Assembly: GCA_041493035.1 (NCBI GenBank)
Contig: JBGPYB010000086.1
Coordinates: 1-20,153, forward strand
Source of the DNA: JBGPYB01 sp041493035
Lineage (GTDB): Bacteria > Acidobacteriota > Vicinamibacteria > Fen-336
Direction of reading: 5' to 3'
Length of the DNA: 20,153 nucleotides
A program made the position numbers and the translations under genes. Positions 8,401 through 18,164 of the stretch are shown here, in pieces; the first letter of the stretch is position 1, and the number at the start of each line of letters is the position of its first letter. The notes beneath the pieces are model-generated. The model was not told the origin of the DNA. It ran no database searches and saw only the letters and a program-made list of their open reading frames with translations.

Positions 8401-9932
8401 TGGCCCAGCTCATCTACGACTTGAAGCGGGTGAACCCGGCGGCCACCGTCAGCGTGAAGCTCGTTTCGGAGGCGGGGGTCGGAACGATCGCGGCAGGTGT
8501 GGCCAAGGCCTTCGCCGACGCGGTGGTCATCGGCGGCCACGATGGCGGAACGGGGGCCTCTCCCCTCGGCTCCATCAAGAACGCCGGCACGCCCTGGGAG
8601 ATCGGCCTCTCCGAAGCGCACCAGGCTCTCTCGGAGAGCGGTCTCCGCGGGCGCGTGCGCCTCCAGGTGGAAGGGGGCCTCAAGACCGGCCGCGACGTCG
8701 TCATGGCGGCACTTCTCGGCGCCGACGAGTTCGGCTTCGGCTCCGCCGTCCTCGTGGCCGAGGGATGCGTGATGGCTCGGCAGTGCCATCTCAACACATG
8801 CCCCGCCGGAATCGCGACACAGCGGGACGATCTGCGGCGGAAGTTCACGGGGACGCCTGAACAGGTCGTCCGGTTCCTCACGTCGGTGGCCCACGAGGTG
8901 CGGGAGATCCTCGCCCTCCTCGGCGCTCGCTCTCTCGGCGAGATCATTGGGCGTACCGATCTTCTCGCCGTTCGTCCCCATCCGGGTCACGGTAAGTCCT
9001 CCAACCTCTCCTTCGGCCCGGTCCTTGCGGGAGCCCGAAGCACGCCGCCGCGCAGTCGCGGCGAGAGGAACGATCCCGAGCACGGAGAGGCGCATCTCGA
9101 CGACCGGGTGCTCGAGCGCCTCACGGCCGACAACCCGTTCCCCCTCGAGATGGAGTTGCCGATCTTCAACAGCGATCGGACCGTGGGGGCTCGCATCGCG
9201 GGAGTCGTGGCCTTGAGCCGCCGCGGCCGCCCCCTGCCATCCGATTCCATTCGGCTACGCTTCCACGGGAGCGCGGGGCAGAGCTTCGGCGCTTTCGCCG
9301 TCGAGGGAATGAACCTCAGCCTCACCGGCGAAGCCAACGACTCCGTGGCCAAGGGGATGTCGGGGGGCGAGATCGCCGTGCGTCCCCCCGCACCGCTCTT
9401 GGCCCACGGCCACCGCCACGTGATCGCCGGCAACGCGATCCTCTACGGTGCGACGGGTGGGCGGGCCTTCATCTCCGGCCGCGTCGGGGAGCGTTTCGCC
9501 GTCCGGAACAGCGGCGCGCTCGCTGTCGTGGAAGGTGTCGGCGATCACGCGTGCGAATACATGACGGCAGGCGTCGTCGTGATCCTGGGGGAGTTCGGGC
9601 GGAACCTCGGTGCCGGGATGTCCGGCGGTCGGGCCTACGTGTTCGACCCGGAAGGGCTTCTCCCGGGGCGCTACAACCCCGAGATGGTGGCCCTGGAGCG
9701 GGGCCTCTCGGCCGAGAGCGCTCAGCAGCTCCGCGAGATGGTCGAGTGGCATCGGGACGCCACAGGGAGTGCCCGTGCCCACGAGTTGCTGGCACGCTGG
9801 GAAGCTTGGCTACCGTCCTTCTGGAAGGTGATTCCCAAGGACACCGGGCGCGGGCAGGACGCGCGCCCCATCGCCGATCAGGTTCAGCGCGTCACCGCCG
9901 TCGGTTCCCAGGGCCGCGCCGCCGCCCGCTAG
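5406..9932 (+). CDS. gltB: Glutamate synthase large subunit (GOGAT alpha chain)
   Basis: This enzyme transfers the amide of glutamine to 2-oxoglutarate to give two glutamates, completing the GS-GOGAT cycle. It has about 1508 residues, normal for the family. An Ntn amidotransferase domain begins at the nucleophile Cys (codon 5463-5465, in HDACGVGF) after a short propeptide. A central domain follows ([22 protein letters not shown], then [10 protein letters not shown]). The FMN synthase domain has [13 protein letters not shown] and [20 protein letters not shown]. The 3Fe-4S cysteines are C-x5-C-x4-C (codons 8766, 8784 and 8799), and a C-terminal glycine-rich beta-helix completes the protein. The segment between GGEDPAR and RIKQ is short, without the roughly 27-residue loop of ferredoxin-dependent enzymes, so a GltD partner is expected. 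No gltD is adjacent. ATG 5406 gives a 19-residue propeptide; ATG 5433 is equally possible and TTG 5367 less likely. None has a good ribosome site. Confidence 0.96.
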   Translation: [1508 protein letters not shown]

Positions 9933-9944
9933 TCCAGGAAGCGC

Positions 9945-11192
9945 GTGGCCGACGCCCACTTCGTTCCCGCGACCGTCTGGGTCTTGCCCTTCGTCGCGCT
10001 GCTCCTCTCGATCGCGCTGCTCCCGCTCGTGGCGGGCCATTTCTGGGAATCGAACCTGCGCAAACTCGGCGTCTCGGCGATCCTGGGTCTGCCGGTTGTC
10101 GTCCTCTACCTGCGCGGGAACGAGGCGGCTCTTCATCACGCCGCCCTCGACTACACCTCGTTCATGGTCCTTCTCGGGAGCCTCTTCGTCATCACGGGGG
10201 GGATCTTTCTCGAAGGGGACCTTCCGGCGACACCCCTCACCAACACGACCTTTCTCGCGGGCGGAGCCGCCCTCGCGTCGCTCATCGGAACGACCGGAGC
10301 CTCGATGCTCCTGGTGCGCCCTCTCTTGCAGACGAACCGTGAGCGTAAGCGCGTCACTCACACTGTGGTTTTCTTCATCTTTCTGGTGTCGAACGTCGGT
10401 GGCTGCCTCACACCCCTCGGTGATCCTCCGCTCTTCCTCGGCTATCTGGCGGGCGTTCCCTTTGCGTGGACGCTGCGTCTCGCACCGGCCTGGCTGCTGG
10501 CCTGCGGTGTCCTGCTGGCGGTCTACTTCCTGTGGGACCGGCGCGAATACGCCCGCGAGTCTCGCGAGGATCTCCTGAGGGATCGCCTCGAGGTCCGACC
10601 GTTGCGCCTGGCCGGCAAGGAGAACATCGCCCTCCTGCTCGTGATCGTCGCTTCCGTCGCGTTCCTGAAGGCGCCCTATCGCGAGACCGCCATGCTCGCC
10701 GCGGCGCTCGCTTCCTATGCGATCACGCAGCCCGAACTGCGCGCCGCGAATCGCTTCAGCTTCGCCCCTCTCTTGGAAGTGGGCGCGCTCTTCGCTGGAA
10801 TTTTCGCCACCATGCTCCCGGCCTTGGACATCCTGCGGGCGCACGGGAGTGCTTTGGGCGTGCGGGAGCCCTGGCACTACTTCTGGTCCGCGGGGATGCT
10901 GTCGTCGTTCCTGGACAACGCGCCCACGTATCTCACGTTCCTGGCCCTCGCTCAGGGGCAGGGCCTCCCGCATCAGGTGGTCGGGGTCTCCCACGAGGTG
11001 CTGGCGGCCATCAGCCTGGGAGCCGTGTTCATGGGCGCCAACAGCTACATCGGCAACGGCCCGAATTTCATGGTGCGGTCGATCGCGGAGGAGCGCGGTG
11101 TGGCAATGCCGAGCTTCGGCGGCTACATGCTCTACAGCGGAGCGATCCTGCTCCCGCTCTTCGCCCTCGTGACCCTCGTCTTCTTCCGCTAG
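9945..11192 (+). CDS. Ion-transporter-superfamily membrane protein (NhaD/CitMHS-like antiporter or anion transporter)
   Basis: This integral inner-membrane protein has 415 residues and roughly 10-12 hydrophobic segments spread over its length. The first half contains SNVGGCLTPLGDPPLFLGYL. The second contains SSFLDNAPTYLTFLAL and MGANSYIGNGPNFMVRSIAEE. These paired re-entrant-loop motifs are typical of the ion transporter superfamily, which includes NhaD-type sodium/proton antiporters and citrate carriers. The closest match in memory is the group annotated as putative citrate transporter or sodium:proton antiporter. The substrate cannot be decided. GTG 9945 is preceded by CAGGAAG at short spacing and lies 12 bases after the gltB stop, so it is probably cotranscribed with gltB. 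Its stop overlaps the stop of the convergent threonine synthase frame by 4 bases (CTAG). Confidence 0.85.
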   Translation: MADAHFVPATVWVLPFVALLLSIALLPLVAGHFWESNLRKLGVSAILGLPVVVLYLRGNEAALHHAALDYTSFMVLLGSLFVITGGIFLEGDLPATPLTNTTFLAGGAALASLIGTTGASMLLVRPLLQTNRERKRVTHTVVFFIFLVSNVGGCLTPLGDPPLFLGYLAGVPFAWTLRLAPAWLLACGVLLAVYFLWDRREYARESREDLLRDRLEVRPLRLAGKENIALLLVIVASVAFLKAPYRETAMLAAALASYAITQPELRAANRFSFAPLLEVGALFAGIFATMLPALDILRAHGSALGVREPWHYFWSAGMLSSFLDNAPTYLTFLALAQGQGLPHQVVGVSHEVLAAISLGAVFMGANSYIGNGPNFMVRSIAEERGVAMPSFGGYMLYSGAILLPLFALVTLVFFR

Positions 11193-11512
11193 ACGGCGGC
11201 GCTGACACCTTCGCGCTCGGCCCAGAAGCTCTCGAACTGGTCGAGCTTGCCGTCGATCACCGTCGCGAAGGGCGGCGTTCCGGCGAGGGCTTCCGCGGTC
11301 TTGAGTCCGTGGCCGGTGATGAGAAGGACGACGCGGCGTCCGTCGGCGAAGGCGCCTCCTTCGGCCAGTCGCTTGGTTGCGGCCACCACCGTGCCACCCG
11401 CCGTTTCAGCAAAGAGCCCCTCGGTTTCGGCCAGCAGCCGGATCCCTGCCAGCGCCTCGTCGTCGGTCGGGTTCTGGGCGCGACCCCCCGTGCGGGGGAT
11501 CGTGGCGTGGGC
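11189..11512 (-). pseudogene. thrC: C-terminal part of threonine synthase, in frame after an internal TAG
   Basis: About 107 codons continue in the same frame as the upstream threonine synthase ORF after the TAG at 11513-11515. The translation (HATIPRTGGRAQNPTDDEALAGIRLLAETEGLFAETAGG in part, then a VVLLITGHGLKTAEAL-type end) is typical of the C-terminus of threonine synthases, including the TETAGG-like segment. The natural end is a TAG at 11189-11191. Conservation up to that end suggests either a very recent mutation, a base-calling error or readthrough. There is no ribosome-binding site of note for separate translation. Confidence 0.75.
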
Positions 11513-12439
11513 CTAAGGCCCATCGGCCGGGTCGCCGATGGCCAGGCTGCGCACGATCGTCTTCGGCTTCACGGGGCGCGGCTGTGCGAGGCCGTCCTTC
11601 CAGGCGCTGACGATGGGCGCGCACCCTTCGGGCTGGGCTCCGTGGAGCGAGAAGGGTTCGTCGGCGACCAACTCCAGCTCGACGAGTTGGTGGAAGGCGC
11701 GCTCGACCTTCGTGATCAGGCTCCCCCCGGCCATCGGCGAGACGATGTGGGCCGGCAGCGTCCAGCCGAATTGTTCGGCCAGCTCGAAGCCCACGGTCTT
11801 CGATCCCTCGCCGTAGTAGGCGCGCAGGTTGACGTTGACCATCCCCCAGCCGTAGCGATCGGAAATCTGCGCGCAGAGGCGGTTGACGCGGTCGTAGTTG
11901 CCGCGCACGCCCACGAGGATCGCGCCGTAGACCGCTGTGCCGGTGAGCTTCGCCGCCTCCAGATCCTCAGGGACCAGGATCACGGCTCGCAGCCCGGCCG
12001 CCGTGGCCCCTGCGGCCACGGCGTTCGCCAGGTTTCCCGTCGACGCGCAGCCGACCGTCGTCATGCCGAACTCGCATGCCTTCGAGAGGGCGATCGCCAC
12101 GAGGCGGTCCTTGAAGGAGAGGGTCGGATGGCAGGCGGCGTCGTACTTGATCCACAGGTCGCGGATGCCGAGACGCGCACCCAGGCGTGGCGCGGGGAGG
12201 AGCGGCGTGAAGCCGGTGCCGCGCCCGACCGTTCCCTCGCCGTCGAGAGGGAGCAGCTCCTTGTAGCGCCAGAGGTCGCGGGACCGGGAGGCGATGGCCT
12301 CGCGGGTGAAGGTGCGGCGGACGGCGTCCATGTCGTAGACCGGCAGGAGCGCTCCCCAACAGTCTTCGCAGGCGGCGACGGGGTCCTTCCCCCGCTCCTT
12401 GCCGCACTCGTTGCACTTGAGGCCGACGACCAGACTCAT
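11513..12439 (-). CDS. thrC: Threonine synthase, N-terminal 308 residues, ended by an in-frame TAG
   Basis: This PLP enzyme converts O-phosphohomoserine to threonine. The N-terminus is a zinc-ribbon-like motif (C9, C12, C24 and C27), found in one class of bacterial threonine synthases. The PLP lysine is K110 in HPTLSFKDR, and the phosphate-binding STGN loop follows (CASTGNLANAVA). The ATG at 12437-12439 has GGAGG 6 bases upstream. Homologues run to about 400-430 residues, and the full frame to 11189 would be about 416. The TAG at codon 309 follows IGDPADGP, where homologues usually have Tyr (GPYA, from memory), so TAC or TAT to TAG is a one-base change. Other genes here (glnA, gltB) use TAG as a true stop, so code reassignment is unlikely. 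The gene lies 73 bases downstream of acnA on the same strand and is probably cotranscribed. Confidence 0.88.
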   Translation of the reverse strand: MSLVVGLKCNECGKERGKDPVAACEDCWGALLPVYDMDAVRRTFTREAIASRSRDLWRYKELLPLDGEGTVGRGTGFTPLLPAPRLGARLGIRDLWIKYDAACHPTLSFKDRLVAIALSKACEFGMTTVGCASTGNLANAVAAGATAAGLRAVILVPEDLEAAKLTGTAVYGAILVGVRGNYDRVNRLCAQISDRYGWGMVNVNLRAYYGEGSKTVGFELAEQFGWTLPAHIVSPMAGGSLITKVERAFHQLVELELVADEPFSLHGAQPEGCAPIVSAWKDGLAQPRPVKPKTIVRSLAIGDPADGP

Positions 12440-12489
12440 GGAACCTCCGAATGGAACGCCCGGAGGAATAGGCTAGAGACCTCGCCCTT

Positions 12490-12505
12490 GCGGCGTCAAC
12501 GCCGC
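12490..12505 (-). terminator. Short hairpin between acnA and the threonine synthase gene
   Basis: GCGGCG and CGCCGC form a 6-bp perfect stem with a 4-base loop, 7 bases after the acnA stop codon. No T-run follows, so full termination is doubtful. It may attenuate or define a 3' end between the two genes. In DNA this rich in GC, such a hairpin can also occur by chance. Confidence 0.3.
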
Positions 12506-12512
12506 GCCGTGT

Positions 12513-15233
<2,721 letters not shown>

Positions 15234-15290
15234 CGAATCAAACCCTCCTGCCAGACCTGTCAGTTTACCTCTTTGCTCCGCGCTCGCCCC

Positions 15291-15305
15291 TTGACTCCGA
15301 GTCAA
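15291..15305. promoter_or_regulatory. Perfect palindrome between acnA and the TetR gene (candidate operator)
   Basis: TTGACT and AGTCAA form a perfect 6-bp dyad around CCG in the 133-base divergent intergenic region. On both strands the arm reads TTGACT, a good -35-like hexamer, so a repressor bound here could shut promoters in both directions. I find no clearly spaced -10 box for either gene. The dyad is seen; its use by the adjacent TetR protein is inference. Confidence 0.5.
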
Positions 15306-15366
15306 TGCGTTGCGTCCTGCAAAAGCCCTGTGATAGCGTTTCAAGGTTCGAGTGCAGGAGTCCGTG

Positions 15367-16059
15367 ATGACCGTAAGTCAGACGCCTCACAAGTCGCGGA
15401 AAGCACGCCGGGAGCCCACCACGGCCCACGTACGTCCTCGCACCGAAGCCAAGAAAGCGCGAATCGTCGAGGCCGCCATGCGCCACTTCGCCGAACATGG
15501 CTACCACCCCGCACGGGTCCAGGACATTGCCACCGAGCTTGGAATTGCAAAGGGGAGTGTCTTCCAGCACTTCGGCAGCAAGGACCGCCTCTTCTTCGCC
15601 GCCTACAAGAAGGCCGTGGCCTCCTTCCCGGCCTACCTGGACGCTCCCGCGGAGGTGCGGCGCAAGGGATTCTTCGAGACCCTCCGCTACTGGCTCGCCC
15701 GCACCGAGCGCATGCTCCGCGACGACTGGGTGCCGTACCGCGTGGCGCTCCTCGGCAACTACGGGACCGACTTGGCGCTGAAGCGTCAGATCAACCGCTT
15801 CCTGGTGACCGAGGACCCGTACGGAACCATGGCGTTCGTCCGCTACGGTATCGACCGCCGCGAGCTGAGGGAGGACGTCGACCCGGAGATGATCGCGTCA
15901 ATCCTGGACTGGACCCTGGAGCGCTTCCAGGATGCGCTTCTCACCGAGGAGCTGGATCCAGGCCTCTTCCGCCGCCACGGCGGCAGTCCCGAGAAGACCG
16001 CGGCGCGGGTCGAGCAATTCCTGGTCGTCCTCAGGAGCGCCATCGGCCGGAAAGCCTGA
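15367..16059 (+). CDS. TetR-family transcriptional regulator
   Basis: This regulator has 230 residues, near the usual TetR length. After a basic 28-residue lead, the N-terminal DNA-binding domain is clear: RIVEAAMRHFAEHGYHPARVQDIATELGIAKGSVFQHFGSKDRLFFAAY, with the recognition helix at about residues 60-70. The C-terminal ligand domain is helical and typical of the family but gives no ligand. ATG 15367 lies 6 bases after AGGAG, which decides the start over GTG 15352 and GTG 15364. The gene diverges from acnA. It is followed 74 bases later by a membrane protein and an amino acid or polyamine permease, which are likely targets as well. Confidence 0.93.
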   Translation: MTVSQTPHKSRKARREPTTAHVRPRTEAKKARIVEAAMRHFAEHGYHPARVQDIATELGIAKGSVFQHFGSKDRLFFAAYKKAVASFPAYLDAPAEVRRKGFFETLRYWLARTERMLRDDWVPYRVALLGNYGTDLALKRQINRFLVTEDPYGTMAFVRYGIDRRELREDVDPEMIASILDWTLERFQDALLTEELDPGLFRRHGGSPEKTAARVEQFLVVLRSAIGRKA

Positions 16060-16082
16060 GATCGCACTCCCAGGACTCGCGC

Positions 16083-16088
16083 TATACT
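16083..16088 (+). promoter_or_regulatory. Possible -10 box upstream of the membrane protein and permease genes
   Basis: TATACT lies 45 bases before the ATG of the membrane protein, in an otherwise GC-rich gap after the TetR gene. It matches 5 of 6 bases of the -10 consensus. No good -35 element is seen 17 bases upstream, so this is only a weak promoter prediction. Confidence 0.3.
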
Positions 16089-16133
16089 CCCGGCCGCGCA
16101 AGCCACACGAGTGGTAGCGAAAGGAGAGCGCCC

Positions 16134-16766
16134 ATGCCCCTGGTCCTGGTCCCTGCGATCGTCACGTTCGCCGTCACCCTCCTGCGTCTCTTCGGTGAGC
16201 TGAACAAGTGGTCCACCACATACTTCAACCCGTCGGCCGGTGGAGGCGGATCCCTCGTCGGCATCTCCTGGCTCATCCCGGTCTTCGGGATCTACTTCGC
16301 GTGGGTTCTGGCCAAGCGCGGCGAAGGTCCGGCGCGGCCCTGGTCTGTTTTCGGCATGGCCCTTCTGGCCTTCGTCCTGAACACAGCCGTGTTCATCGTC
16401 ACGCAGGTGATGAAGCTGGGCCCGGCGGCCTTCCTGAGCATCTCCGCGATTACCTCGTGGATCGCGATCGTCTTCACCCTTCGCGCCTGGCCCGCCCTCG
16501 GCAAGACGCTTCTGGCCTATGCCTTCGCGGCGCGGGTACCCGTGGCCATCGTGATGGTCGTCGCGATCTTCGGCCACTGGGGCACCCACTACGATGTTCC
16601 GCCCCCGAACGCCGAGGCCGTCGTCGAGGCGATGTCCCCGCTCGTCAAGTGGTTCTGGATCGGATTCATTCCCCAGATGTCGATCTGGATCTACATGACC
16701 GTCGTGGGCGGCATGATCGTCGGCGCCATCACGGCGGCCGTGGCCGGCCCGAAGCGCGCGGCGTAG
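16134..16766 (+). CDS. Unidentified multi-pass membrane protein
   Basis: I do not recognise this 210-residue protein. It has about five or six hydrophobic segments: VLVPAIVTFAVTLLRLF at the N-terminus, ISWLIPVFGIYFAWVLA, a pair around SVFGMALLAFVLNTAVFIV and ISAITSWIAIVFTL, VPVAIVMVVAIFG, and a last one around WIYMTVVGGMIVGAITAAVAG. Short charged loops and an aromatic-rich stretch near KWFWIGF separate them. ATG 16134 is preceded by AAGGAG at suitable spacing. It lies 14 bases before the permease gene and is probably its operon partner. No catalytic motif is visible. Confidence 0.82.
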   Translation: MPLVLVPAIVTFAVTLLRLFGELNKWSTTYFNPSAGGGGSLVGISWLIPVFGIYFAWVLAKRGEGPARPWSVFGMALLAFVLNTAVFIVTQVMKLGPAAFLSISAITSWIAIVFTLRAWPALGKTLLAYAFAARVPVAIVMVVAIFGHWGTHYDVPPPNAEAVVEAMSPLVKWFWIGFIPQMSIWIYMTVVGGMIVGAITAAVAGPKRAA

Positions 16767-16780
16767 GGGGTCGCGCAGAC

Positions 16781-18160
16781 GTGACGTCGGTGACCCACGA
16801 CGTCCCGGTTCACATCCCCAAGGCCCGTCGACTGACCCTGACGGCGCTGACGTGCGTGATCTTCGGCACGGCGTGCGGGGGTCCCTTCGGGCTCGAGGCT
16901 CTCGTGGGCTCCGTGGGCGCCGGCTGGGCCTTCGTCCTGATCCTGCTCACGCCCGTGCTGTGGGCACTTCCGACCGCGCTGGTGGTGGCGGAGCTCGCGG
17001 GCCTGATGCCCGAGGAGGGGGGCTACTACGTCTGGGTCCGCGAGACGCTGGGGCCTTTCTGGGGACTCCAGGAGGCCTGGTGGACGCTCGGCTACTCGAT
17101 CGTCCTGATGGCGATCTACCCGGTCTTGTTCGTCAACTACCTGGCCTACCTCGTGCCCTCGATCGCGTCGGCATCGGACATTCCCGGGGCCTGGCCGGGG
17201 GCACTCACGCGCTGGCTGCTGGCGGTCCTGGTGATCACTTCGGCCACGGCGGTCAACTGGCGAGGGGCCAAGACCGTGGGCCGGTACGCCGAGTTGAGCG
17301 TGGTCCTGGTGCTCGGGGCCTTCGCGGTCCTGGTGCTCGCCGGCCTGGGCCGCCCCGGCGCGCTGCATGCCGCCACCCAGGCGATCACCGGGAGCCTCGA
17401 CCCCGAACGCACGGGAGCGCTGCTCGTGGGTCTTTCGGTCGTCATCTTCAATTACTCGGGCTGGGACAACGCCTCGACCTTCGCCGGAGAAGTGGATGAG
17501 CCTCGTCGCAACTACCCGCGCGCTCTGGGCATCGCGCTCGTGACCACGGTCCTGGTGTACGTGCTTCCCCTGCTCGCCGGCCTCAGCGTGACCACGGATG
17601 CGGCGGCCTGGAGTGCCGAGGGGGGCTGGCCCGTCATCGCCCGCAGCATAGGCGGGCCCTGGATGGGCAGCCTGCTCGCCGCCGCGGGTCTCGTCGCCAC
17701 ATGGGGACTATTCAGCAACTCGCTCTTGTACGTTTCGCGCCTGCCCTACGTCATGGCGTGCGACGGCTGGTTTCCACACGGCATGGCGAAGGCTTCGGGC
17801 GACGCCGGCGTGCCCAGGGTCGCCTTGGCGTGGTCGTGCGTCATCACGGCCATCTTCGCCGCGATCTCCTTCGGCGACCTCGTCGTGATGTACGTGCTGC
17901 TCTACGGGATGGCGTTAGCCCTCGAGTTCCTCGCTTTGATCGTCCTGCGGAGGCGCAAGCCCCAGGAGATCCGCACCTTCACCGTCCCGGGGGGCTGGCT
18001 CGGTATCGCCTACGTGTGCATGGCGCCCTTCGGGGTCGCGGCCGCCGTGCTGCTGGCGAGCCTTCGCGAGGAGCATTCCCACGCAGGGCAGTTCCTCGTC
18101 GTAGCCAGCATCCTCCTGAGCGGCGGCGTGCTCTATCTCGCCCGACGCCCGCGGGCCTAA
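16781..18160 (+). CDS. APC-family amino acid or polyamine permease
   Basis: This 459-residue protein has about 12 hydrophobic segments, as expected for the amino acid-polyamine-organocation superfamily. The first segment carries GTACGGPFGLEALVGSVG, matching the unwound TM1 substrate loop of the family. The PEEGGYYVWVRETLGPFWGLQEAWW segment resembles polyamine/cationic amino acid transporters of bacteria and plants. NYSGWDNASTFAGEVDEPRRNYPRAL is the characteristic TM6 region. The substrate cannot be fixed further. GTG 16781 is chosen because the purine-rich GTAGGGGG stretch precedes it; GTG 16790 is possible. It is 14 bases downstream of the membrane protein gene and ends 4 bases from the convergent lipoprotein gene. 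Confidence 0.9.
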   Translation: MTSVTHDVPVHIPKARRLTLTALTCVIFGTACGGPFGLEALVGSVGAGWAFVLILLTPVLWALPTALVVAELAGLMPEEGGYYVWVRETLGPFWGLQEAWWTLGYSIVLMAIYPVLFVNYLAYLVPSIASASDIPGAWPGALTRWLLAVLVITSATAVNWRGAKTVGRYAELSVVLVLGAFAVLVLAGLGRPGALHAATQAITGSLDPERTGALLVGLSVVIFNYSGWDNASTFAGEVDEPRRNYPRALGIALVTTVLVYVLPLLAGLSVTTDAAAWSAEGGWPVIARSIGGPWMGSLLAAAGLVATWGLFSNSLLYVSRLPYVMACDGWFPHGMAKASGDAGVPRVALAWSCVITAIFAAISFGDLVVMYVLLYGMALALEFLALIVLRRRKPQEIRTFTVPGGWLGIAYVCMAPFGVAAAVLLASLREEHSHAGQFLVVASILLSGGVLYLARRPRA

Positions 18161-18164
18161 TCGA

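Noticed and set aside
5400..9095. Long 1231-codon open frame antisense to gltB
   Set aside because: High-GC DNA gives long open frames opposite real genes. The translation shows no family motifs, while the + strand clearly encodes GltB.
5406..9932. Ferredoxin-dependent glutamate synthase
   Set aside because: The segment where the ferredoxin loop would sit is short ([24 protein letters not shown] region), so an NADPH-type large subunit is more likely despite the missing gltD.
11460..11520. Frameshift as the cause of the broken threonine synthase
   Set aside because: The ORF pieces before and after lie in the same frame (offset divisible by 3), so the cause is a single nonsense codon, not an indel.
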